The position numbers and the translations under genes are program-made. A model generated the notes under the pieces. That model was not told where the DNA came from. It worked only from the letters and a program-made list of their open reading frames with translations, and did not search any database. A stretch of 16,674 bases of DNA from contig JANXXV010000992.1 of the NCBI GenBank assembly GCA_025350445.1, positions 1 through 16,674 of the forward strand, written 5' to 3'. Source of the DNA: Bryobacteraceae bacterium. Its GTDB lineage: Bacteria; Acidobacteriota; Terriglobia; Bryobacterales; Bryobacteraceae. Below, piece after piece: positions 6,860-14,199 of the stretch (position 1 is its first letter; each line of letters begins with the position of its first letter).

Positions 6860-8254
6860 ATGAGAAGCATGACCAAGGGAAACGTCTTTACGTTTGCCGC
6901 CGCGTTGCCCGGAATCGCGGCTATCGCAACAATTGGCGCCACCAGAGCTGACGATGAGCCGGACGTCAACGACGGGAAGGGCCTGCGGATCATAGCAGGC
7001 CGGATGGTTGCGGCCGGTATTCCCGGCGTATCCGCGATTGCCGCGGTTGGGACCTTCTTAGGGGGCGTTCCCATCCACGACAAACCAACGCTTGCGGCTT
7101 ACACGCAAACCGGGCGGGTACTCGATCCGGCAAGAATTCTGGTTGGAAGTACTTCCAACTTCGGAGAGGCGCTGGGGAATCCCGGTCAACTGCCGGGGTC
7201 GTTTCTGTCGATTGATCCGCGCGGCAGAAGCGTATTGGTGATCCCTCCATTGTTCGCGGCGGCGGGTGGACAAGCATCGGCGCTTGGCGGACTCGTGCAG
7301 ATGTACAGTGCGCAGAATGCGGCATTCCTTAACTCGATTCAGAATCCGCTGGCTGCCAGCGCCGGTTTTACCGGAGTGAGCAACCCGTTGGGCATGTCGA
7401 TTAATAACGCGTTCGGGCGCCTGTGGCCTGCCAACGCGCCGTACGGGCTGGGGGGAATTGGATCTTCGACGATTCTCGACCCGCAAGGGGAACCACTGGC
7501 CGGGGCTCCGAACGCAAAGATTGGCGGTGTATATGCGGGCAATTTGACGCCGCGTCTGCCCACGCAGATCATCCCTGGCGCAGGGAACACGGCAGGGGTG
7601 GGGACGGCGTTGCTGGGCCGGTCGCCGGATGGTTCTTTAGAAGCCGTGTTCGCGGTAGTATGCGCGGATGGGAGCATCGTGCAGGAGCAGACGCTCAAGG
7701 GGCTGGACGGACTGGCGCCGGCAGGCACCATCGGCCCGTTGGTGGGACGCCAACGGGAAGAAGGCGACGATGACGAACCCGGAGCAACTCCCAGGCTGGG
7801 CGTGGTGCTGAACTACTCGCCGGCGCGCATCTTATACGTGAGTGAGCCGTACCAGAATTCGATCGCGGTGATTGGTCTGAGCGACGACGGGACGGTGTTT
7901 CACGTCGCGGGCATGCACCGGATTCGCTCAACGGCCCTAAATCAGCCTATCGATCTTGCGCCGGTCACCATGGAAAGAAGCGATACAAACCGGGCCTCGA
8001 ATACAACGCTCGATGTTCAGGCCGATTTCTACATCGCCAATCGCGGCGATAATACCATCGTGCGCATGCGGCAGAACGGAACCGTGGTGGCGGTGCGGAG
8101 AGTACGTTTGGCCAATGGCAAACCATTGGGTAACTTGCGTCTCAATGGTCTTGCCGGTTCTGCAGACGGCTTAAAGATCTGGGTGACGATGACAGGCCGG
8201 GTTCCCGGAGCCGGACACTTGAGTGGGGCAGTGCTCGAACTGCCTGCATTCTAG
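6860..8254 (+). CDS. Secreted protein of unknown family with beta-propeller-like C-terminal half
   Basis: A 464-residue protein. The ATG at 6860 is preceded by GGGAG and opens a signal-like segment (NVFTFAAALPGIAAIATIGA); a frame open further upstream runs into the PAP2 pseudogene and is not used. I do not recognise a named family. The middle is rich in Gly, Ala, Pro and Asn. An acidic linker (REEGDDDEPGA, about residues 299-309) leads into a part resembling NHL/YVTN repeats: ARILYVSEPYQNSIAVIGL, ADFYIANRGDNTIVRMRQNG, LRLNGLAGSADGLKIWVTMT. These suggest blades of a secreted beta-propeller. It follows the haloperoxidase-like pseudogene by 47 bp, and the two may once have been an operon. Cellular role unknown. 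Confidence 0.8.
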   Translation: MRSMTKGNVFTFAAALPGIAAIATIGATRADDEPDVNDGKGLRIIAGRMVAAGIPGVSAIAAVGTFLGGVPIHDKPTLAAYTQTGRVLDPARILVGSTSNFGEALGNPGQLPGSFLSIDPRGRSVLVIPPLFAAAGGQASALGGLVQMYSAQNAAFLNSIQNPLAASAGFTGVSNPLGMSINNAFGRLWPANAPYGLGGIGSSTILDPQGEPLAGAPNAKIGGVYAGNLTPRLPTQIIPGAGNTAGVGTALLGRSPDGSLEAVFAVVCADGSIVQEQTLKGLDGLAPAGTIGPLVGRQREEGDDDEPGATPRLGVVLNYSPARILYVSEPYQNSIAVIGLSDDGTVFHVAGMHRIRSTALNQPIDLAPVTMERSDTNRASNTTLDVQADFYIANRGDNTIVRMRQNGTVVAVRRVRLANGKPLGNLRLNGLAGSADGLKIWVTMTGRVPGAGHLSGAVLELPAF

Positions 8255-8442
8255 TCGGGCTCCGACAAATTACTGAAACGCCCGTAGCCGTGATAGGATT
8301 TGCGCATTGGAGGCCGATGAAGTTGGCTTACTGCTCCAGACGTAATTTTCTGAAGACCGGATTGCCGCGGGCGCACTGGCAGGCATGGGCAGCATGGTTG
8401 CTCGGGCGGCGGGCGGGACTGCAACAGATTGGGTGACGCTAG

Positions 8443-8642
8443 GGTAGTGTCCAAGAAATAGCTGGACAGATCGAATACTGCGGTTCCGCGCAAAATCTGC
8501 GTTAACCGGCGTCGATCGGGAACTAATACTGGGCGGCGCATAATTATTGGCCGCGGATGGACGCGGATAAACGCGGATTTTTGAGATGAACCCCTACTGT
8601 GAGACACGACTTGGCCTGTCCAGCTATTTCTTGAACACTACA
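8443..8642. mobile_element. 200-bp MITE-like element with 27-bp terminal inverted repeats (element 1)
   Basis: The left end 8443-8469 and the right end 8616-8642 are inverted repeats matching at 25 of 27 positions (shared core CAAGAAATAGCTGGACAG). The element is flanked by CTAG at 8439-8442 and 8643-8646, a likely 4-bp target duplication. It encodes no transposase, so it is probably moved in trans. It carries the decamer array at 8553-8582. The target CTAG fits the YTAR-type sites I associate with IS5-group transposases, but the family is not established. Confidence 0.8.
8553..8582. repeat. Three tandem decamers (GCGGATNNNN)
   Basis: GCGGATGGAC, GCGGATAAAC and GCGGATTTTT follow each other inside element 1. 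Two related decamers occur at 3188-3207. It looks like a dispersed intergenic repeat with no visible coding role. Confidence 0.7.
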
Positions 8643-8646
8643 CTAG

Positions 8647-8766
8647 GAGTCTGTCGGAGATAGATTTTTTTGAGCTTAGAATCAACAACTTACGGACAAT
8701 TCGTCGATGTAAAATTCTTGCAACCGATTGATTCTAAGTAGGGCATTTTCTATCTCCGTCAGTCTC
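8647..8766. mobile_element. 120-bp MITE-like palindromic element (element 2)
   Basis: The outer arms 8647-8664 and 8749-8766 (GAGTCTGTCGGAGATAGA against its complement, 16 of 18 matches) and the inner arms CTTAGAATCAA (8675-8685) with TTGATTCTAAG (8728-8738, perfect) make a long interrupted hairpin. The flanks are CTAG (8643-8646) and CCAG (8767-8770), a probable target duplication with one later mutation. It abuts element 1 at the shared CTAG. No coding capacity. Confidence 0.8.
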
Positions 8767-8900
8767 CCAGGGAAGTCCGGCGTGAAGGTGACGCGGCTGG
8801 CGTTTGGCGCCGGAACCTTCAGCGGAAGGACACAGCGGGAACTGGGGCAAGACCAGTTCACAAGGCTGGTGCGCCACGCCTAGACAAGAGGTTTGTTGGA

Positions 8901-9254
8901 TGCTTTGCTTCCGGGAAGCCGATGGATGAGAAGCCCTTTCCCGGAAAGTTTGCCGTCCTCATTCCGGACGCAAACGATTTCTCATGATGTAGTTCGAATG
9001 CACCCTCGCCCGCGCGGAGACCCTGCCGCCGCTTCCGGCAGCGGGACGAAGGCGTCCCGCGCGGTCCAGGGGGACCGCCCCACCGGGCAGACTGCCGGAG
9101 CAACTAACTGAGTCAAGCACATACTCAGCTACTATGAATGTTGGAACTACCACGGCTCGACCGATCAGCGGCAAGGAACAAGTAAAGTCCGATCGATATA
9201 CGACGGTGAATGTGAAGCGGCGGTGAGCCGCGTTAGGCGCACCCCGGGGAGATC
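8901..9254. other. Gene-free stretch before the YncE-like gene
   Basis: No supported gene. It holds double-hairpin copy B (9041-9078) with its associated arm (9106-9128), and presumably the promoter of the gene at 9255, possibly around GATATACG (about 9196-9203). A 30-codon frame at 9134-9226 has no ribosome site or family likeness. Confidence 0.45.
9041..9128. repeat. Tandem double-hairpin repeat, copy B, plus associated arm
   Basis: Hairpin 1 is GCGGGACG-AAGG-CGTCCCGC (9041-9060) and hairpin 2 is GCGGTCC-AGGG-GGACCGC (9061-9078), followed by CCCACCGGG. The 38-nt core differs from copy C (11759-11796) at one loop base only. The arm at 9106-9128 matches the right arm of the element at 3228-3370 at 19 of 23 positions, with the same spacing. 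No matching left arm is visible here. Confidence 0.85.
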
Positions 9255-10310
9255 ATGATGAAACGGATTAGATCAATATCCGCGGTGGGGATTTCAGTGT
9301 TAGCGCTCATTGCATCGGCCAGCGCTCAACAAACGCCCGCCGCCGGTCCGTATAAGGTGCTGAAGACGGCCAAAGTTGGAGGCGAGGGCGGTTTCGATTA
9401 TGTCTTCGCCGACTCGAAGGGACGCCGGTTGTATATCCCCCGCGGCGGGACGCCCGGTCGGGTGGCGGTGTTCAATCTGGACACGCTTGCCCCGGTTGGC
9501 GAGATCCCTAACGCCAGCGCGCGAGGCGCTGAGGTAGATCCGAAGTCGGGCCACGGCTTTGCCAGCAGCAAACCGGTGGTCATGTGGGATACGAAGACCC
9601 TTGCCACCATCAAGACGATTGAGGTGGATGGCGGGCCCGACGGAATTCTGTTCGACCCGTTCAATCAGCGGGTGTACGTGTTCAGCCACCGCGCGCCGAA
9701 TGCGACGGTTATCAATGCGAAGGATGGCTCGGTGGTGGGCACCATAGATCTTGGGGGCGCGCCGGAACAGGCGGTCACCGATAGGAAAGGCCATATTTAT
9801 GTCGATATTGAAGACAAGGCCAACGTCGCGGTGATCGATGCGAAAACCATGACGGTGACGGCGCATTACGATCTGGCCGACAAAGGCGGTACGCCGGCCG
9901 GGCTGGCGTTTGATGCCAAGAATCGAATCCTCTTTGTGGCATGCCGCACGCCGGCGCCGGGAGTTATGGTGATGCTAAATGCCGACAGCGGCAAGATCAT
10001 CGCGAGCCTGCCGCTGGCGGGCGCCTCCGATGGCGCTGTCTTCAATCCGGCGACGATGGAGGCGTTCAGCTCGGCCGGCAACGGCACGCTGACGGTCATC
10101 AAGGAGGAGGGCCCGGCTAGCTTCTTAGTGGAACAGAACGTGGAGACGATGCAAAGCGCCAAGACGCTGACGCTCGACAGCAAGACGAATCATGTGCTGC
10201 TGATTGGCGCTGAGTTCGGTCCGCCTGCTGCGCCGGCGCCCGCGGGCGGACGTGGCGGCCGGGGTCCGATGGTAGCCGATTCTTTCTCCATCCTGGTGGT
10301 GGGTAAGTGA
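9255..10310 (+). CDS. Secreted YncE/YVTN-type beta-propeller protein
   Basis: A 351-residue protein with a signal peptide (RSISAVGISVLALIASASAQ). GGGGAG at 9246-9251 sits 6 nt before the second ATG (9258) and only 3 nt before the first (9255), so the real start may be 9258. The mature part has repeated blades of the YncE/YVTN kind: GFDYVFADSKGRRLYIPRGG, GRVAVFNLDTLAPVGEIPNA, VVMWDTKTLATIKTIEVDGG, ATVINAKDGSVVGTIDLGGA, NVAVIDAKTMTVTAHYDLAD. Near the C-terminus is a Pro/Ala/Gly/Arg-rich loop (AAPAPAGGRGGRGP) before the last strand. Such propellers act as periplasmic or surface binding scaffolds, and no enzyme residues are apparent. Its stop lies 5 bp from that of the convergent permease gene, leaving no room for a terminator between them. 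Confidence 0.9.
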   Translation: MMKRIRSISAVGISVLALIASASAQQTPAAGPYKVLKTAKVGGEGGFDYVFADSKGRRLYIPRGGTPGRVAVFNLDTLAPVGEIPNASARGAEVDPKSGHGFASSKPVVMWDTKTLATIKTIEVDGGPDGILFDPFNQRVYVFSHRAPNATVINAKDGSVVGTIDLGGAPEQAVTDRKGHIYVDIEDKANVAVIDAKTMTVTAHYDLADKGGTPAGLAFDAKNRILFVACRTPAPGVMVMLNADSGKIIASLPLAGASDGAVFNPATMEAFSSAGNGTLTVIKEEGPASFLVEQNVETMQSAKTLTLDSKTNHVLLIGAEFGPPAAPAPAGGRGGRGPMVADSFSILVVGK

Positions 10311-10315
10311 AGCGA

Positions 10316-11731
10316 TCAGCCTAACTGGCGCTTTCGCCGAGTGTCCGCCCGCCAGTAGAAGAGCGCTGCTGCAAGATTGAGTCCGATTACCGCGCCGCCG
10401 ATTTTGACTGCGAACAAAAAGCGGTTGGGAACATCAATGATGGGAACCACCGACAGGACGATGTTCAGCAGCGTCATGGCGAAGCCAGACGCGGCCGCGA
10501 CGCGCAGCATCCGGGAAGGTTTCTTACCGGGTGCGATCAAGGGAATGGCGAACATCACGAGATATGCTACGCCATAGGCTACACCCGAGGCACTTTGCAG
10601 CAGTTGGTACGCTTCCTGGTTTCCGGCGCCCAGATTGGTGGCCAGCGAGAAAGCCAGCGTGGCAGCGCCAATAAATGCGATGGAGCCGACGGGCGTCTTG
10701 TGTTTGGGATGCAAGCGGGTGAACCAGGCGGGAAGGAGATGATCCCATCCCGCCACCAGAGGCAGGCGCGCGCTGGCGTTAAAAGAGAGGACTGCCTGGC
10801 CAAGGAGTGTAAAGACGATCAGCGTACCCGCCAGTGAAGTTGCGGAGCCGGAAAGACCGGCAGCTTGCATGCCCCGATTGAGCACTTGGGTGATGGGAGA
10901 GATGAGGTCGATGTCATCCGGTTTCACGAAAACCAGGACGCACGCCGTGCCGAGGATAAAGGCGCCGGCGATCAACGGAGTTGCGATCCATACGGAACGC
11001 CGGATGGTCGTGGCTACATCCGAGCCGCGGCATTCTCCGGCGAAGATCGCCACGAAATCGAAGCCGCCCATGGCGCCGAATCCCATTTTCCCCAGGATGT
11101 TTAAGTTGAGCAGTGTAAACGCCGGGATCGACAAGGCCAAGGGTGGATGAGCCACTGCGCCCGTGAGCCAGCGAGGAATGGCGAAGAAGGCCATGGCGCC
11201 GAACAGGAAAAGGATCATGAAACCGGCGAATCCATGAATCCATTTGCCTACCGCCAGGCCGAGCCTTGCTACCAGCACCAGGCTGGCGGTAACGATAGCC
11301 ATTTTGCTGCCGGACAGCCAGGCGCCGGAGGGTCCCAGGGCGTAGGACAGGTTGTTGGTTACCAGCAAGCCGATTTCAGATACGAAGACGATGGAGTAGA
11401 TCCAGATATTCCATGCGACGAGGAACCCGGTCATTTCGTTGAAGCGCAGTTTGCCCCACTGATACAGGCCGCCCTCGAGCGGCATTTCATTATTCAAGTG
11501 AATGACCACCGCGGCGGATGGGATGTAGAAGAACACGATTGCCGCCAGCCAGAAGACGAAGTGCGACGAGCCTAGCTTGCCCGCGGTGCCGATCCAGGCC
11601 AGGCCCAGGATGGACAGCACTTGCGTGAAAACCAGATTGGCCAGCGATAACTCTTTTTTGAGTTCGGCGCTGTGTAGTTCGACGTTCAGTTCGGCTGCTA
11701 GAAAACGCCGCTCGCCGGTTGGCATGTCCAC
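10316..11731 (-). CDS. APC-family amino acid/polyamine permease
   Basis: A 471-residue integral membrane protein with about 12 hydrophobic segments, for example LVFTQVLSILGLAWIGTAG and FVFWLAAIVFFYIPSAAVVI near the N-terminus. Conserved APC features include PLEGGLYQWGKLRFNEMTGF after the second helix and GFDFVAIFAGECRG in the middle, where EC/ES-type sequences line the substrate site. It should be a cytoplasmic-membrane amino acid transporter by proton symport or exchange; the substrate cannot be told. The start is GTG at 11731, six nt after a TAAAAT box, or ATG at 11725; neither has a clear Shine-Dalgarno. The MFS gene lies 82 bp upstream on the same strand, with a double-hairpin repeat between them. 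The family call is firm. Confidence 0.92.
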   Translation of the reverse strand: MDMPTGERRFLAAELNVELHSAELKKELSLANLVFTQVLSILGLAWIGTAGKLGSSHFVFWLAAIVFFYIPSAAVVIHLNNEMPLEGGLYQWGKLRFNEMTGFLVAWNIWIYSIVFVSEIGLLVTNNLSYALGPSGAWLSGSKMAIVTASLVLVARLGLAVGKWIHGFAGFMILFLFGAMAFFAIPRWLTGAVAHPPLALSIPAFTLLNLNILGKMGFGAMGGFDFVAIFAGECRGSDVATTIRRSVWIATPLIAGAFILGTACVLVFVKPDDIDLISPITQVLNRGMQAAGLSGSATSLAGTLIVFTLLGQAVLSFNASARLPLVAGWDHLLPAWFTRLHPKHKTPVGSIAFIGAATLAFSLATNLGAGNQEAYQLLQSASGVAYGVAYLVMFAIPLIAPGKKPSRMLRVAAASGFAMTLLNIVLSVVPIIDVPNRFLFAVKIGGAVIGLNLAAALFYWRADTRRKRQLG

Positions 11732-11737
11732 TCGGCT

Positions 11738-11743
11738 ATTTTA
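11738..11743 (-). promoter_or_regulatory. Candidate -10 box (TAAAAT) for the APC permease
   Basis: On the minus strand, TAAAAT lies 6 nt before the GTG at 11731. The following AGCC is also seen after the TAAAAT of the MFS gene. It is consistent with a leaderless or near-leaderless transcript; no good -35 was seen. Confidence 0.4.
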
Positions 11744-11758
11744 GGGTATCGCGGGAAA

Positions 11759-11796
11759 GCGGGACGAAGGCGTCCCGCGCGGTCCTGGGGGACCGC
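11759..11796. repeat. Tandem double-hairpin repeat, copy C
   Basis: GCGGGACG-AAGG-CGTCCCGC (11759-11778) is followed by GCGGTCC-TGGG-GGACCGC (11779-11796). It matches copy B at 37 of 38 positions, the difference being in a loop. It lies 17 bp past the stop of the MFS gene, so it may end that transcript or protect its 3' end. Confidence 0.85.
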
Positions 11797-11813
11797 CGTC
11801 CTGCCGGCGAGAG

Positions 11814-12989
11814 CTATCCTGGGTTTTGAGATTGCGTTTTGGTCAACGCTGTCCACAGCGCGAAGCCCGCTACCGGGAACAGTGACGCGATTAGGAAGGC
11901 TAGTTCGTAGCGCTGCTGGTCGAATAGCCTGCCGAAGACGGGCATGGCCAGCGCTACTGCCGCGGACCACGATCCGGCTCCCAGGCCTGCGATCAGGCCT
12001 GAATCTTCCGGCGGGAAAACATCGGTGGCATAGGCAATCGACAGGATTACGAAGCCGGCTGCCACGAACATGGCGAAGAAGAGTTCGAACATCACCAGCG
12101 GCAGCGAGTTTGTGTAGGGCGTTGCCGCCAGCGGCAGGCTCATCAGCATGGTGATTAATAGAACGGAGCGGTATGAAATGACTCCGCCGCGCCGGAAGCG
12201 GTCGGAAATCCAGCCCCAGAAGAAGTAACCGATTTCCCACCCTAACGGCGGGATCCATAGCAGATGCCCGATGGAGCCCTGCGAAAGCCCCTTCGCTTTG
12301 CTCAAATAGATTGCCGCGCCGTAGATTACGAAAGCAAGGGGCAAGCCTCCGAACGCGTAGGCCGACATAAATGCCCAGAGGCGGCCATCGAGCGCGCGCG
12401 GACCGTTGGTGCGGGGAACCGCTGATTGTGGGGTGTCCGGAATATCGCGGCTTACCCGCCACCAGATGGCTAGCCAAAGCAACCCGACCAGTCCGGTGAA
12501 CCAGAACGCGCCGCGCCAGCCGAAGCGGAGGAAGATGGGCGTAACTATGATCGGGGTGACGATTGCGCCCAGGGATCCGCCGCTGTAGGACACGGCAATG
12601 CCGCGCGAGCGCCGGAAGGGCGGCAGGGTCTGCACGGCCGTGCGCAAGCCGCCGGGAAAGGTTGCGCCTTCCCCGAAGCCCAGTAACATGCGTGCGCCGG
12701 CGAAGCTGAAAAGCCCTCCGGCGAAGACGTGGGCCACCGAGGCTACGGTCCAGAAGGAGACCGCGGCCGTCATGCCGCGGCGCAGTCCGAACCGGTCCAG
12801 CAGCACGCCCCACACCGGATTGCCGATCATGTAGGCGATGGAGAATGCCGAGATGATGTAGCCGTACTGCTCGACGGAAAGGCCGGTTTCCTTCAGGATG
12901 GTTGGCGCCAGAAGGGCCAGCGTGTTGCGGTCGATGTAGCTGATTAGCGAAACCAGCAACATGGTGACGGTGGGAATCCAAACTCGCAT
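11814..12989 (-). CDS. MFS transporter, ACS-like (organic anion) type
   Basis: A 391-residue membrane protein with about 12 helices in two halves. The N-terminus (TMLLVSLISYIDRNTLALLA) and the motif after helix 2 (WGVLLDRFGLRRG) are hallmarks of the major facilitator superfamily. GARMLLGFGEGATFPGGLRT resembles the RxxxGxxEg-P segment of the anion:cation symporter family, which carries hexuronates, phthalate or similar organic acids. The second half repeats the pattern (WGWISDRFRRGG). The substrate is not determined. The ATG at 12989 lacks a Shine-Dalgarno but follows TAAAAT by 9 nt. The gene is divergent from the histidine kinase gene, with 130 bp between, and the permease gene follows on the same strand. 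A long second open frame over this gene is only a GC-driven shadow. Confidence 0.9.
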   Translation of the reverse strand: MRVWIPTVTMLLVSLISYIDRNTLALLAPTILKETGLSVEQYGYIISAFSIAYMIGNPVWGVLLDRFGLRRGMTAAVSFWTVASVAHVFAGGLFSFAGARMLLGFGEGATFPGGLRTAVQTLPPFRRSRGIAVSYSGGSLGAIVTPIIVTPIFLRFGWRGAFWFTGLVGLLWLAIWWRVSRDIPDTPQSAVPRTNGPRALDGRLWAFMSAYAFGGLPLAFVIYGAAIYLSKAKGLSQGSIGHLLWIPPLGWEIGYFFWGWISDRFRRGGVISYRSVLLITMLMSLPLAATPYTNSLPLVMFELFFAMFVAAGFVILSIAYATDVFPPEDSGLIAGLGAGSWSAAVALAMPVFGRLFDQQRYELAFLIASLFPVAGFALWTALTKTQSQNPG

Positions 12990-12998
12990 CGAATGGCT

Positions 12999-13004
12999 AT
13001 TTTA
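12999..13004 (-). promoter_or_regulatory. Candidate -10 box (TAAAAT) for the MFS gene
   Basis: On the minus strand, TAAAAT is 9 nt before the ATG at 12989 and no ribosome site lies between, which fits a leaderless start. No good -35 was seen. Confidence 0.45.
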
Positions 13005-13104
13005 CTTCGACCGTCCGGTCCCGCTTCATCGGCGCGCAGAGTGCGTTCATCGGCAGGTTCCGCGTTTCGTCGCGATTCTGTCTGGCTGGCGCCGTTTACC
13101 TGCG

Positions 13105-13110
13105 TAAAAT
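13105..13110 (+). promoter_or_regulatory. Candidate -10 box (TAAAAT) for the kinase/regulator operon
   Basis: TAAAAT lies 9 nt before the ATG at 13120 with no Shine-Dalgarno between, again suggesting a leaderless mRNA. No convincing -35 is seen. Confidence 0.45.
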
Positions 13111-13119
13111 GGGCGATGT

Positions 13120-14199
13120 ATGGGGAACCGGTTCACGCACAAGTTCAAGTGGAAGCGTGTGCTGTTGACGAACGCGCCCCTGGCGTTGATCATCGCCGTG
13201 TTCACCTACTCCTTATCGAACGATGCGAGACCGGCCGATGTTGTGCGCTATTTCTGCACTGCGTTCGTCTACTCGCTTTCCATCGGATGCCTGGCGCACG
13301 GACTCATGCCATATCTGTGGGCGTGGTGCATGTCGAAGCCGCCGCTGCTCAGTTGGCCGCTTGCCGCGGTTGGGCTGACGGTGCTGGCGGCGCTGGGATG
13401 CTCCTTCGCGGGCGGAGTGCTGGTGGCAACCGGCATGTATCAGCCAGCGCAATTCTGGACTCTCTACAAAAAGAGTCTTAGCATCTCTGTGCTGATCACG
13501 CTGATCATGGGCGGCTTCATAATCGCCTATGAAACGATGCGGGCGCAGTTACAACAGACCACGCTGGAGCTGCGCACGAAGGAACTGGAACGGGAACGCG
13601 CGCTGAAGCTGGCCACGGAGGCGCGCCTATCTTCGCTGGAGAGCCGCATCCATCCGCACTTTCTGTTTAACACGCTGAACTCCATTTCGTCGCTGATACA
13701 GGACGAGCCGAAGCGCGCCGAGCGGCTGATTGAAAGGATGGCCGCGCTGCTCAGGTTCTCGCTCGATTGCGGACAGACGGGGCTGGTGCCGTTGTATCAG
13801 GAAATGAAAATCGTGCGCGACTATCTGGAGATTGAGCGCGCGCGGTTTGGAGATCGTCTGCGGTTTACGGTGGAGATTCCGGCGGAACTGGACCAGTTTG
13901 AAGTGCCTCCCCTTTCCATTCAGACGCTGGTCGAAAACAGCGTGAAGTTTGCCGTGGCTCCGCGGCGCGAGGGTGGCGCCATCCGCGTTACGGCTGCCAG
14001 AACGGCGAGCGGGATTGAACTTGAAGTTTGGGACGATGGTCCGGGATTCACTGTCGAATCCGTGGTTGGCGGGCACGGTCTGGACAACCTGCAGGCGCGT
14101 CTGCTTACGCTTTTCACCAGGGACGCCGGGCTGGGAATGGAGCGAAGCGGCGATGGGATGTCGGTGGTGTTATCGTTGCCGGCGCGGGCGCTGCAATGA
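13120..14199 (+). CDS. LytS-type sensor histidine kinase
   Basis: A 359-residue inner-membrane kinase. Four hydrophobic segments (about residues 16-32, 41-66, 77-103, 119-138) form the sensor part, with no large extracellular domain. A charged coiled coil follows (RAQLQQTTLELRTKELERER). The His_kinase domain carries SRIHPHFLFNTLNSISSLI, with the phosphorylated His expected at 180. The ATPase domain has an N box (LVENSVKFAV, Asn274), a G1 motif (DDGPG, 307-310) and GHGLDNLQ (319-325). These define the LytS/YehU class rather than the classical HisKA class. The stop overlaps the response regulator start by 4 nt (ATGA), so the pair is translationally coupled. The signal is unknown. The divergent MFS gene is a plausible target, by position only. 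Confidence 0.94.
   Translation: MGNRFTHKFKWKRVLLTNAPLALIIAVFTYSLSNDARPADVVRYFCTAFVYSLSIGCLAHGLMPYLWAWCMSKPPLLSWPLAAVGLTVLAALGCSFAGGVLVATGMYQPAQFWTLYKKSLSISVLITLIMGGFIIAYETMRAQLQQTTLELRTKELERERALKLATEARLSSLESRIHPHFLFNTLNSISSLIQDEPKRAERLIERMAALLRFSLDCGQTGLVPLYQEMKIVRDYLEIERARFGDRLRFTVEIPAELDQFEVPPLSIQTLVENSVKFAVAPRREGGAIRVTAARTASGIELEVWDDGPGFTVESVVGGHGLDNLQARLLTLFTRDAGLGMERSGDGMSVVLSLPARALQ

Larger units (their letters stand above)
8317..8900 (+). pseudogene. Tat-exported aldo/keto reductase gene, frameshifted and split by two inserted elements
   Basis: A GGAGG precedes the ATG at 8317, which begins a Tat signal (CSRRNFLKTG). One base is missing at about 8362, after which the frame reads AAGALAGMGSMVARAAGG, then TDWVTLG up to 8444. 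At CTAG (8439-8442) 328 bp are inserted, and from 8771 the same protein resumes: GKSGVKVTRLAFGAG, then RELGQDQFTRLVRHA to 8880, followed by a TAG and at most a few more recognisable codons. Joining CTAG to GGAAGTCC restores TDWVTLGKSGVKVTRLAFG, the typical start of periplasmic aldo/keto reductases of Acidobacteriota and Planctomycetota. The remaining 200 or more residues, including the catalytic Asp-Tyr-Lys-His, are absent, so the gene is dead. Confidence 0.85.

Noticed and set aside
6175..7083. 302-residue minus-strand open frame
   Set aside because: It runs antisense across the PAP2 pseudogene and the start of the 464-residue gene; composition is shadow-like (Arg/Pro/Ser) and no motif is seen.
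8858..9111. Short open frames on both strands around double-hairpin copy B
   Set aside because: Their sequence is dictated by the hairpin repeat (Arg/Gly/Pro-rich), and similar frames occur at every copy.
9134..9226. 30-codon frame upstream of the YncE-like gene, possible leader peptide
   Set aside because: No ribosome binding site, no attenuator-like structure after it, and it begins next to the repeat arm; chance cannot be excluded.
11698..12981. 427-residue open frame on the minus strand over the MFS gene
   Set aside because: It is out of frame with the clear MFS protein, is rich in Arg, Pro and His as expected from a GC-rich shadow, and shows no membrane segments or family motifs.
14028..14195. 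N-terminal extension of the response regulator
   Set aside because: It lies within the kinase's ATPase domain in another frame; the receiver domain begins properly at 14196 with an ATGA overlap.
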